The notes under the pieces are model-generated. The model was given only the letters and a program-made list of their open reading frames with translations. It had not been told where the DNA came from and made no database searches. From Aquanectria penicillioides (lineage: Eukaryota > Ascomycota > Sordariomycetes > Hypocreales > Nectriaceae), in the NCBI GenBank assembly GCA_003415625.1, contig PYIU01000003.1:1240001-1304000 (forward strand): DNA of 64,000 bases. Direction: 5' to 3'. The position numbers and the translations under genes were made by a program. This document shows positions 16,801 through 28,247 of the stretch, piece after piece; position 1 is the first letter of the stretch; each line of letters starts with the position of its first letter.

Positions 16801-19262
16801 CAGAGCAATGGCGGCACACAAACATGTGACGCCATGATGGGAAGTCCACCAAGACAAGCAGGATATTTGGATTCAATGAAAGGTCCTACGGGGGCAAGGT
16901 GAGCGCTGGCTGCATATTGAAAAGGGCACGGTATACAGGGGGGTTGGTAGGAGTGCATCATTGAAGATCGTTGGCCTGTCCTGGTTTGTGATGAAAACGG
17001 TGGCAAGCGAATGATATGCACGTGGTGACATTGTGCCGACTTCCAGGACCGAGAGGAAAGTCGTCGCAACTGGGTTCCGTGGTCGGAGTGTTCAAGGCGT
17101 GGGGGTCAGGATTGTTCTGGAACTAGATGATGCGGACAGTGTCGATACAGTGTCAGCAAGGAGGGATCCCTTTGGGCAACAATGACTGGAGTTGAGCCAA
17201 AGGAAAAATGCCCAGCTGCGATAACACCACTTAACTTTTTGCTTTTGGGACGCGAGGCGACATCAAAAACGCATGATGCGGGGTTCGTGGCCGTCTCAAG
17301 ACACGGAGGGAAGCGTGCGCTCTGTCCGTCCCACACTTTGTCCATGGCCAACGACTGGGCCGGAGGAGAGCGTGTACAGCGCTCTAGTGTAGTTTCCCCG
17401 AGGGATCTATAATTGCTTCTGGGCACCTGAGGGTGGCCTCATCTGTCCGTTGGATCATGTTGATGCAGGATGATGATGGCAATCATGATAGGTATGCTAA
17501 AGCATGCTTGATGAGTTCGAAATGGCAGCCGCCCATACTTTCTGGAACTGTTTCCACAGAGCTAACAAGCTTGTTTGTTTAGAGGAATCGCTTAATCAAG
17601 ACAGACGAATGACCCCCTCCTCTGGAACCGGGGTGCTAGCCGGACTTTGATATTCGGCAACGGCGATAAAAATACACGAGACGTTGCTCTCCGAGCGCGC
17701 CACCGGTGGCTTTTTCTTTCTTTTTTCTTTCCTTCTGTCTGCCTCGTGCAATGCAGGACTGACCTGAGACGGTGGGAGAGTGGACCGCTATTGGTGCTAA
17801 ATCAGGTCGGTGGGCTCGGGAGTGGCCTAAAGTGAGGGCGATGGTGTTCTGACACGGAGACAGAATTCCTCTGTCGCAACAGGATCCTTTCTCAGCCCGG
17901 AAATGGCAAAATCTCATGCTTTGACAGGGTGTTGTATCAAGTGGATTCCGGTCGTCGGTAATTGCGTTGCCGTTCGGGTCTCGGGCGAGAGTTGATGTTC
18001 GAGTTGATCATCTTGTGTGGATCACAAGCCGTCAACAGATTGATGTGCGCGCCTGAAAGCCGATATTTGAGTGAGTGTGGGTGTTCACACAGTACTTTGG
18101 CAGGCACAAGCCGTTCATGGGACAGACTTGGTGGCTGACGCACTGTCTAGCACATGGCCTAGTATGCGAGGGGGCTACCCAAGTCACGGCCGCGAACAAG
18201 CGCGTGCATTGCGTGCGTGCCTGTGGGTGTCTAGTGTGTGATGATGTGCGTGTGAAAGTGTGGGCGATTCCCGCTCCCTGTTGATGGTGGTGATGGGTCT
18301 GAGGTCGATGCTGTGCTAGCACGAGGCCAAGAGAGTCTTTCACGGAGCAAATGAGAGCGAGCGAGGGCAGGGGTGGCGATCCTGGGCCTTTAGCAGAGGA
18401 GGTTTCCCTCCTTCCATTCGTGCATGGTGCTTTTGTCGATGGCCAACCTGGGTGGGATTCTCCAGCAATACTGCTACGTCCTCCGTCCAATGTCTGTTGG
18501 GTGGTGCTAATGGTTGTCTACCGTCGCCGATGGGGTCTAGAGATTGACTGGTCCAGGGCGTAGTGTTTGGGACACCTGGTCCTGGCCCTGGCCCTGGTTG
18601 TGCGTGCACGCGTCGGCCAAGAAGCATGTCCCTAGCATGTCAATTCCTGGACCTTGAGCTGGAACCCCTTTGGGGTTTAGCACGACAGAGGGAAAGCGGT
18701 GGTCGATGAGCCTGGAGCTGATGATACGGAGGGCCGTCGGGATTTTGAGCTAGAGCCGACCCGGACACCGGACCTCCCGCGGTATGATGGACGAGGGAGG
18801 ATCGTTTGGCTGAGTGGCTCGCCTCCAGATATGCGCCTGTCCAGTAGTTGTACGGTATGAAGGATGACTGACATGGTTTGTAGAGGCCGACCAAGGGATC
18901 CTGGCAACGCTTTTGTTCCTTTTTTTCTTCTGTCCTTTTTTCTTTCGCCCCAAACTTTCTTTTGTTCCCTGGTGAGGCAGTAAGCGGTAGTGAGCTCCGC
19001 TGACACGTAGGGGAAGTACCATCTGCTAGGGCATAACGACACATGACTGGTCACAGGACTCAACGTCGGTCTCCATTGCAGCCATCTGCCGGCACCTGGA
19101 GGCAAGGTTGTCGGGGTGGCTAGAATGGAAGGTAGGGAAAGAATGGCATGGGCACAGACATGGCAGGCACGAGCTGCGAGGGTCCATGCGGTGGGGACTG
19201 CCTTGGCCACCAGTGCATGCACATGTAGCTGGTTAGCTAAGGCGACCTGGCTACTTGGGTAG

Positions 19263-19278
19263 GTAGGTAGCTACCTAC
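19263..19278. repeat. Perfect 16-bp palindrome GTAGGTAGCTACCTAC
   Basis: Two 8-bp arms meet without a spacer, followed by another TAGGTAG copy. It belongs to the TAGGTAGG/CCTACCTA group seen in several intergenic regions of this window. Confidence 0.85.
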
Positions 19279-19872
19279 TATAGGTAGAGAGAGTGGCAGG
19301 GGCAGGTGAGTCCGTGCCTGCCCCAACGCGGCCCGCATGGGCCAGGAGTGCGTGGTTGGGACCGTAGTTAGTTAGGTACAGTAGCATGCAGCGCCATTGG
19401 CTCTTTTGTGGCCCAGGACAGCTTTGAATTCTGGGGGTAGTGCCAAGCATGGAAGTTGGCAGGCACTTGGGCCTGAGCCTTCCCTGGGCAGCTGTATCAA
19501 CAGCTGGACCAAGCCCTGGGCCAAGCCCACTCCGGCCCGCAGCACTGGCGGCCTAAACCTAGACCAGCCACCAAGCATCGCCCTCCTCCTGGCCTCCGTC
19601 TCCGTTGCGGCCGCAAGTCATTTCTAGCAATGATCTGAGATCTCGCTTGGCAGGATGGTCAACTCTCCTCTGCATATGTGAGATGCTAACTTGAGCCATG
19701 GTGGATGGCCGGCGCTGCACCTCGACACTTTTGCCGCAAGCTGCTGGATCCTCCAGGCGCCTCAGCGCCTCATGGCCCCATGGCCCTGACCCTCCAAGTT
19801 CCTCCCTTCATTGCTCGATTACTTTATGTCTCCGTGGCTACATGACTACAAGGCACCATGACTCCATGCGCG

Positions 19873-19899
19873 CTCCATGCGCTCCATGCGCTCCATGCG
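19873..19899 (+). repeat. 9-bp tandem repeat CTCCATGCG x3
   Basis: Three exact adjacent copies of CTCCATGCG, with a fourth separated copy just upstream (19862-19870). It is in non-coding DNA and probably arose by slippage. Confidence 0.85.
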
Positions 19900-21971
19900 C
19901 TCTGTGGGCTCCATGGATGATCCATCATGTAGCCTCAAGACCGATGCCCCAGGTCCAGCGGCTCAGCCCGTCAGCTTGAGATCTCTCGCACACAGGGACA
20001 CATGGCAACAGCCAAAGGCAATGCCGGCCGTCCCAACCCATCGCGATTTGCTACCCTTGTACACCGTATAAGACAGTACCTGATGCACATGAGAGAGTGC
20101 TGCAATCGACGCAGCCTCTCTCCCGCCAGTGGGAACAGGCCGGGAGACAACAACTGCGCAGACCCTAACAAGATTGGCTGGCTTGTTGTCCCCTGTCTGC
20201 TTGAGGCGACAACAACTGACCACCACTTCTCCGACCTCCGAGAATGCACGATACGAGGTACAGTACCTGCCTCGTGCCTTGCCCTCTTTGGGCCTTCTGT
20301 CCACTGATTTTCGATACCTACTACCTACCTACCTAGGCACTCTGGACCCCAATTCTTTGATGGAGCCCAGGCTCCCTGTGCAAACAAGAAATGTCCGCTT
20401 GGCACCATCCCCCCGGACTCTGCCAGACGGGCACCTTTCCATTGCTGCGCGCCCGTTGCATCAAATCAGCTGCAGTCCAATTCTATGACCATCCACCTTC
20501 AACTCGTGCTGCCAAGCTACAGAAGCGGGCTTCTTCTAATGTACAAAGTACAAGCATTCTAGGACAGGCGCCCATCTCCTAAGACTGAGACCACACGGGC
20601 TTGGCTGACTGGTTCCAGACCCGTGGCCAGAAGACGTCTCAAAAGTCCCGTATCTCTGCTGTTGCAAAAGGAAAAGAAAGGCCCGCCAAATGATGCAATC
20701 CCTCTGCCTAGAGATGCAGCCAAAACCATCGACACATTGCTGGTTGGCTGGCTGGCCGCAAGGCTTGCTTCAATAGCAAGCCGAACATCGCATTCTGTCT
20801 CACCATTCTGGCCCCCGTTTCCGCCTTCCATGGTCCGCGTCCTCAGTCATGCGTGGCCTAGGATGAGCGGGTTTTGTTTCTTTTCTTTTTCTGCTTTCTT
20901 CTTTTGCGACCATTGGAGTTGGTTGTCCACATTTGCCCTCGGCCCACCCTCTCAGCCATGGTCAACGCAACCCCTGCAAAACCCTGGTCTCCGGCCTCCT
21001 CCTTACTCGATTTTGACAGGGTATCTGCCGTGCCCTGCAAACACAGATTCCCAACAGCAAGTGCAGTGCCGTGCCGTCCCTCATGTTCTCAGACGCGTGA
21101 GATGTGGCATAATTTCTCTCTTCAAGTCATTACAGATAGACAGTGGTTCTCTTTTTTTTCCAGACCCATCTGCGTGACCTGTCTTGCTGAGAACCGCTTC
21201 TTACCCTTGCTTTGTGGGGACATCGGGCGTATAAACTGCGAGGCTAACTGTGGACCTGCTGCACTCTGGCCCATCCCCCATTCACATCCACGACACCCTC
21301 CAGAGAGGTACGGAAGCCCTGTCAGCCGGCTGGGTGGATCATGGGAGGCACATCCAGGTTGAGACAGACTCGGCCTGTACTGGTCTAGTGCCTGTACCCA
21401 ACCCATACTGTGCGACCATCAACTTCAAGACACTTTCTCTTCCTTTCCCCTACTTCGCTCGCCCTTGTCCTCTCTGAGCGACTTCCTCACCCGGCCACTT
21501 GACGCCTAGGCGGTAGCTGAACGTCCTTTCCTGTCGAGCTGCTGCTGTTACAACAACTGGGGTGTCTCGCGTTTGGCTCTGAGTGACAGGTATTGGACAG
21601 TGCCACTCCCCTCCTTCACCTTGTACGTACATATTACACACCAACACTGCGATCGGGAGACCCTTGTTATCATCGTTGGAGGTACACGAGTGGTCCCTGA
21701 TCCCCACCGTCCCTTTCTTCGCTGCGGTTTTCATCTGGTACTCCGCCTGCTGTGCGTGCTTCTTTCGAATCAAAGCGTCCCCTGTCCTGTACCCTCAACC
21801 TAATTCATCCATCAGTCACTTAGCTGATCCCATCCTTTCCTTCTCTCTGACTGAGAAGCACCCATCCTGGTGCAGTGTGCGGCAGAGGAAGTTTTCCAGC
21901 TAGACCGCGAGAGCAGAGACAACTTCCGGTGCGGGGCCTTTGCTCGAACTGTCCCTGATCTCCTCCGCGCG

Positions 21972-22001
21972 CCCCCCCCCCCCCCCCCCCCCAAAAAAAA
22001 A
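21972..22001 (+). repeat. C21-A9 homopolymer junction
   Basis: Twenty-one C followed directly by nine A, in the CT-rich leader-like DNA about 1.4 kb upstream of the DUF2841 gene. Lengths are probably approximate. Confidence 0.85.
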
Positions 22002-23379
22002 GCCTGCAACTCTGCCAGTCTTGCAACCATACCATTTGAGCTCCCGTTCCCATTCTTAACGTCGGACGCAGTTACTCACCTCCACCTCCATATCCTCCAC
22101 CGATTTGTTTCTTCAAACTCTCCCATCCACCAAACTTTGTCAACCTTCCTGCTTCTTGAGCCTCCCAACCACAGATCTCCCGGCTCTCCTCGCCATCCTG
22201 ACTTGGATCAGTTTTCGAAAAGGTACTTTCCGGGCACATCAACGTTCCGGTCTAAGGCTCGTTGCCGTATCAAAATCTTCGAATTCTTTCGCTTCGTCAC
22301 TTCTTTTGGACTCCTAGTCGGACATCTCTGCTCACAACCTCTCTGGATCGGAATTTTGAACAATCACATGCACTCTTGATCACAGCTACCCCGAGACATC
22401 CGACAGATATTCGTCAAGCAACCACAGGCCAAGCGGTAGACAGCTCAGCTTGCCGATGTCTCATAGTTCAAAGGAAGCCGAAAGGAACCCATCACGATCA
22501 CCTTACTCTGGCACTGCCTCAGGAGATAGCTGATACGCCCCTTCGTTTGGGGATATTTTGAATCGAGTCCTGGACCCCAGTTCGGCAGACACCTAGACGC
22601 TTCTCTCTATCGGTGCGGTTCACCTCATTTGTCTAAACCCACAGCATCAGCTACCTCTGGGCTGTCTCCTCCCTCTTCTCAGGTTGGGCACTCACCTACC
22701 TGAGACCAATCTAGAACGCCTTGAAGCCTGCCCTCCATCTGGCGGAAACTTTCAATTTCAACTGGGCTGAGATACTGATATCTGGACCGGCATCCGCCAC
22801 CACCTCCGGCAACACTCATAGTTCTCCGCGGTGGATGCGCCGTCACTTGAATATTTTCTGTATCACCAGGAAAGCCTCGGTGATTTACTGATTCCTACGA
22901 CCTGAATCTTGAGGCTCTGAGCTCGAAATTTCCTTCCAAGATCATACCAATACATTGGCATTACAGATTCCGACATGCGCTAGGCTCTGAACCGTTTTCA
23001 GTTGAGCCGATTTATCATACCTTCTGACTCGGGAATATCATTTCTCTATCTTGTCAACCGACTCATTTTCAAATTCCCACTGCAAACCACGATCTAACCT
23101 GCATGAATTGTGAGCAACCTCCCCCACCTATTAACTAGTTCTAGGCCATAGCTTCCTCACTAAACTTAGTTGTCTAACTGGCATTAGGTTTATATTGTAT
23201 TGGTCCACTTTTGTCCCGAACCTCAACTCCGTCGATTTGATCAATCTCTGTTACGAGTGGCAGCTTTACTATCGAATCTCCGCCGAGTGCATCCCTTTTT
23301 ACGATCATATTTTGAAGGCCACATCCGATAGAAGACTTTGCTTGTTCACATCACGAAGTAGTAGCTTGTAGAATCCACC

Positions 23380-25355
23380 ATGGTTAGGGATTGGCAGAGG
23401 GACTCGTTCCCTCGTCATCATCAATATCTTCCGGAGCGATTTGGCCCCGAGGGACTTGATGATGCTCGTTTCACGGAGACGCAAGACATTCACCGTCGAC
23501 AACCTCCAATGGTAGGTGCATGTCCAAGGACCGAAAGATCAGCCACTAATGGGGGCTTCGAATAGCAAATTGATGAGGCTTTGCGTCAACACTGCAGCAT
23601 CTCCGCAAAGCGATATTTCGTTGCTGTCATTATGGATGATGGGAGCCCGATGACTTTCTCAGGGCCTGGTACGGCAAGGCTTGACAGTGATGTTGTAAGG
23701 CAGTTTTTCGATCTCGACAGGTATCAAAGGGTGATGGAGCGTCTGGATTCCGGTCGGTACAAGCCCCCTAGTGCTCTTAAACGTAGCCACTGACTGCTGT
23801 TTAGGAGCGAGCCCTGTCTTTGATGACTCATTTGGGCTTGATGGTAGCCTTTATAAGCAAACTATGGATTTTCCGAGGAACCGAATGATGGATCGCCGAC
23901 GTATGTCGAACTTCGATGAGTGGGATGCGCCTGGACGCCAGGGTCGAAAAAGACCCCGAGCCCGACACCCAGTAAATGACGACGACGACGTTCCTATGGC
24001 CGTCTCAACCACTCGCCGGGGTATTAAAATTGGCAGCTCCCAGGATGTATGGAACTTTTACGAACAACGATTCAAGAACTGCCAGCAGACGGCGTGCAAG
24101 CTCATTGCCAAGGCTTGGGTTAAAGCTGTCGAGCCGAAGAAGCAGTCAACTCATCCTTACACAGGAAGTGACGAGAAAGCACCAGACTGGTGGCCGAAAC
24201 CATGGGGTCCAACAAAGGAGGATAAAGTTCGACACAAGGAGCCCGATCATCTGTATAAACGAGGTGAGAGTTCAGTGTCACATCTCGTTGGCGAAGCTAA
24301 CCAGGTTGTAGAACGTGTCCATTTGCTGAACCACATCCTGAGAATGATTGTGGAGCCAAACCACAAGCAGCATCCCGACATTCAAAAGTTGAATCTCAAT
24401 GTCAAGAAGCTTGAAGAAATTACGATTGAGGCCTTGTCCGGCTTCTTTGCGGACAAAGAAAACCCGGCGAATGCCAAGAAGCGACCCTACTTGAATGAAA
24501 TCTTCAAGGTGGCTAAGCAGGAAGAGAGATTCAAGAATGAAGAGATTGGTTAGTTGTCGTACTCCATGTTGCTTGTGGTCACGCACTAATGACTGTCTAG
24601 ATGGAACCACCGAAGTATACGTAATGGCGGAGGATAAGATTCCTGAGACATACACATCAGAAAACGACGATGGCTCTATCACCAAGGATGAAGATGATCA
24701 AGACATTTCTGCATCAAAACTGTCAACTGTTCAAGGCCTGATGCCAACCCCAACTCAAGACCATGCCTCGAATGCAGCCTTGCATGGAACGCCATTTCTT
24801 GGGGATTTGCCAGTGAGAGGAACCCAGTATCCTCAATCTATGATCCCCGAAATTACACCTGAACAGCACGGGTTTGTGGAAGGAAATGCAATTTCCGTCA
24901 ACGGCCAACCGGCGGTCCACCCGACAGGCGGAAGTCTCACTCTGGATATTGGCGTTACGACTCCCCAGGACTCGAGCCGACGACCATCCATTTTTAGTCC
25001 TCCGAGCGATTACACGGGGCAAAACGGCACGAACCTGTATACACAACAGTGGCAACCTGGCTCAACTGCACCAAACACGTCGTCCATGTACACATTCACC
25101 CAGCAGCCAACTAATCCATCTGCCACGACGTTTGTGAGCCCTGCTGTTCCGATGAATCAAAGTCCACAGTACATGGGGACCTCATTCGAAAGCCTTTCTC
25201 GTGGCTATGATCCAACCCAAACCTCGATGTTTCGAGCCGGAGGCGTGCCACAGCAACAAGTGCATCCCTCTCCTGGGTACAACTACTTATCCCACGACAA
25301 TAGAGGGCTTTCAGGAGTCAAGGTTGACCCCGTCTCTCGAAACTCGATGCATTAG
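23380..25355 (+). CDS. DUF2841 (YDR124W-like helical bundle) protein
   Basis: Five exons: 23380-23511, 23566-23752, 23805-24263, 24312-24548 and 24601-25355, giving 589 residues. All four introns are 48-53 nt with GT-AG ends, and frame and phase agree at each joint. The start sits in CCACCATGG, a strong fungal context. Roughly residues 183-305 hold the conserved domain: DVWNFYEQRFKNCQQTACK, then WVKAVEPKKQSTHPY, a Trp/Pro-rich DWWPKPWGP, and a helical segment ending ALSGFF. This matches the DUF2841 family, which includes yeast YDR124W and a protein of the Aspergillus fumigatus hrmA-associated subtelomeric cluster. A basic stretch (RQGRKRPRARHP) before the domain could be a nuclear signal. The C-terminal 250 residues are Pro/Gln/Ser/Thr-rich and probably disordered. 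Molecular function is unknown; a regulatory nuclear role is inference from composition. Confidence 0.85.
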
Positions 25356-27272
25356 TCCGGACTAGTCGAAGTCAGCATCTTGGCACCGGCGACCTATCGT
25401 GTCTCCCCTGCTTCATTTATAATGTCCATATAGATTACGCATGATGACGATTTGGCCTGGTTCACACAGTACAGGTCCTCCCCTTTTTTTTTCTTTTTTC
25501 TTCACGGAAAGAAAACCATGACGATTTCGCTCTCGCTTTCGTCGATACATTTTGTTGCAATTCTCGGCACGGTGGCTCAGCTTGATTTTTCAAACGGCGG
25601 ACTATGTTGCCATTCATGCTCGATACCTGAATGATTGAATTTTTCAACACAACTGGCGGCTTCATTGAATTTCACTATGCGGATGGCGCTCGAGTGAATG
25701 TTTCATATTTGAGGGCGGTTTTGATCTCCATCTTGAGACACGATTTACGACGATATCTCGTAAGGCCATCTCATCATTGTTGCGTTAATGGTGGCCTCAA
25801 AACTCTTTCGATCTGGCGATTTATGCTGTTCTCTTTATCGTTTCTTATGGATAAATGGGGAATTTGCCTCTAGGTGGTATTCTGGTTTCAATCTTTTTGG
25901 CGGTAGCGGGCGGCTTCTGTCTTTGCGTCTTGTCGGCATTTTAAGCCGAATGGCATGATACCAGACCGCAAGCGAGGCTCTGATGTAATGGCGGTCATGC
26001 TTTCCGCAGCGCATGCACACACATAAACGCACATGTACACATTCCTCTGGAGTTTCTATACCGAATAGGCGTGGTCTCATTGATTCAACAAATGCCACTG
26101 CGACTTCAGCCTTCTCAAGCGAGAGGTCACGGCTATTAGGCCGATGCTCTATCGAAACTTGGAGCAGACAGAACTGAGAATTTCTCGTTGCCCATTCCAA
26201 GTCTACTTGATTTTGCTTGTTTATTTTTCTTTGGTGTGCAAAGTAGTATTTTCCCTTGTTGTTGGCTTTGGCCCCTCTCCTTGTTCAACTTCGTCATCCC
26301 TTGACAGGAGACTTGGTGAGGTTCGCTCTGTCATTGTGCTCTTTGAGAGGAGCAGGTATGGACGAGTATGGGATGCTCAGGCTAGGGCGGGTTAGGAGTT
26401 GATACGATGCGAGTGGCAAAGGGATACAAAGTTGGTGAAAAGGGAGTGAGGGCGTTGGGCCACTGTCAGGAACATTGTCCCATGGGTCGGGGGTTTATTA
26501 GGGACAGGTGCAAATTCAGGAGTTGCAGCCCTCTGTGAGGATGGTACATGGGGAAGATGGACATATGGAAACAAACAACAGACAAATCAACAGACAGATA
26601 GGCTCGATAGGACCTAATTGTGAGCAATTGTGCACGACACGCTTCGCACCGACCCCATGGGAAACAACAATATGTGCGTATTGCGAGCTTGAAAAGGATC
26701 GGACCACGCACGCATGCAGATAAAGACAGGATTCGACGTGGACGGTTTTGCATGTGATATGCTTGTCAACTAGCAAGCCATCATATTACGGCTTGGTTAA
26801 CGAATAACACTGAATTCACGACATGTTGAGAAGGTGTGCCAAAAGCTCGTTTGAATTCCTGTACTATCGTACTGCACCTTCGATCAGGTCATGTCCCCTC
26901 ATCTTCGGTACAAATCCATCCATCCACCAACGCCGAGCTACTAAACTTACTCAAGCTGAAAACATCGCCCCATGTCTGTACCAGAGAAAAACTTCAGGGT
27001 GATGAAGGATATTGGCATAATCACCTCAAGACATCCTAGATAGTCTCATCAGAGGTTCAAAAACACGTTGCTCCACTAAACGGAAGAGGAGTTTGTAAAA
27101 ACAGACAGAAAAAAGAGTAAAAAAAAAAAGACCCCCTCACACCACTGGTTAAAAACGCAATACAATTCCGCAAACTCCCAGGAAGTGTCGACGGCCAGAT
27201 TAAATAGGGTATAGCTCAAAGTGATTGGGATGCCGCCACTAGAGTGAAAGTGGCCAGCTCGGGCATTGGTTC
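25356..27272. other. Convergent intergenic region
   Basis: This is the 3' flank shared by the DUF2841 gene (+) and CBF1 (-). A/T- and T-rich runs near 25485-25500 and an A-rich stretch at 27109-27130 fit 3' UTR or terminator DNA. I see no gene. Confidence 0.55.
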
Positions 27273-28247
27273 CTAGCTCGAGCCGGGAGCGACAGCGTTC
27301 TCCTCCTTGGGCTGAGGTGGCTCCAGGCCAGCGTTTTGAGCCACTCGCTTCCAAGTTTCGAGCTCTCTGTATAGCCGCTCACATTCTTGCTTCAGCTTGT
27401 CATTAGACGCGCTCAGCTCTGTGATGGCCTGCTCGGTAAGCAATTTCTCAAGGGTCCATTTCTCAATGTTTTGTTGCTCATTCTCTTTAAGCTGAGAAAT
27501 GAAACTTACGGCCCGTTGTAAAATGGATCCCTTGTTTTTCTCGCAGCCAGGCACAATCTTGGCGAGTTCATTGATGCCTTCATTGATAGTTTCACGACGA
27601 CGGCGCTCGACTGATGACATGTTAGTGTGAGTCGGTGACGTGAGGCTTAGGATGATATTGGTGGACAACTTACCCTCCTTGTGATTATCCTTTCTCATTT
27701 TGTGCCATTCCTCAGAACCGACCGTGGGCTTCGGGTTAGGGGCAGAGGTGGCATAACGAGGTGGTGCATGTTGGACCCCATTTGGAGGCGTCTGTTGGTG
27801 TTGCTGGGGAGCAACTTGAGGAGGTTCGAGGATGGCCTCTGGCGGCGGGGGAACGTCGACCGGGTTAAATGAGGTGTCGTGAGTGTGATCGGGTTCTGGG
27901 TTTGCTTGGGCCGCAAACTGTTCTTCTGTCGATGGCGGGACATGAAGGGTCGGATACATACCAAGGGCGGCCTGGGCGGTGCTGGTAGCACTGGCTGGAT
28001 CAGGGCCCTCGGGGTGCTCAGCTTGGGCTGCCTGTTGGAGGGCATTGAAGTCGGCGACGCTGACGCCGGTAGCTGTTTGGCTATCGATGGCGCTGTCGAT
28101 AAAGGATGTGTCGGTCATGTGGGCGGCTGGCGCAGGGCGCTTGTTTCGAGAGAGGCCGGGGCTGTTGGAATCTCGCTTTCGCTTCTGACCGGGTGAGCCG
28201 GTTAAGCTGGAGAGATCGGGCTGTTCGGTAAGAATTGCCTCAGCCAT
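27273..28247 (-). CDS. CBF1: CBF1-type bHLH transcription factor
   Basis: Two exons on the minus strand, 27674-28247 and 27273-27610, separated by a 63-nt intron (27611-27673; donor GTAAGT, acceptor ATCAG, branch CTAAC). The spliced protein is 303 residues. The basic region reads NHKEVERRRRETIN once the intron is removed, giving the His-Glu-Arg set of class B bHLH proteins that bind CACGTG. Helix 1, a loop around VPGCEKNK, and helix 2 (SILQRAVSFISQL) follow, then a long leucine-containing coiled coil to near residue 285. The N-terminal 185 residues are Pro/Gln/Ala-rich with a basic QKRKRD motif. In yeasts Cbf1 binds centromere element I and promoters of sulfur and respiratory genes; in filamentous fungi only the promoter role is expected. 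The intron contains no in-frame stop, so a retained form would insert 21 residues into the basic region. Confidence 0.9.
   Translation of the reverse strand: MAEAILTEQPDLSSLTGSPGQKRKRDSNSPGLSRNKRPAPAAHMTDTSFIDSAIDSQTATGVSVADFNALQQAAQAEHPEGPDPASATSTAQAALGMYPTLHVPPSTEEQFAAQANPEPDHTHDTSFNPVDVPPPPEAILEPPQVAPQQHQQTPPNGVQHAPPRYATSAPNPKPTVGSEEWHKMRKDNHKEGKLSTNIILSLTSPTHTNMSSVERRRRETINEGINELAKIVPGCEKNKGSILQRAVSFISQLKENEQQNIEKWTLEKLLTEQAITELSASNDKLKQECERLYRELETWKRVAQNAGLEPPQPKEENAVAPGSS

Larger units (their letters stand above)
13839..23379. other. 9.5-kb gene-free region upstream of the DUF2841 gene
   Basis: I find no coding gene here on either strand. Candidate frames are short, lack domains and do not splice into longer ones. 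The left 300 bases are the 3' flank of the ABC transporter. The rest is moderately G/C-rich intergenic DNA with simple repeats, TAGGTAGG-type palindromes (19263-19278; 20314-20335), a 9-bp tandem repeat (19873-19899) and a C21A9 tract (21972-22001). From about 21.4 kb the plus strand becomes CT-rich, as in a long transcribed leader, which would suit a long 5' UTR for the gene at 23380. Non-coding RNAs could be present but cannot be recognised by eye. Confidence 0.55.
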
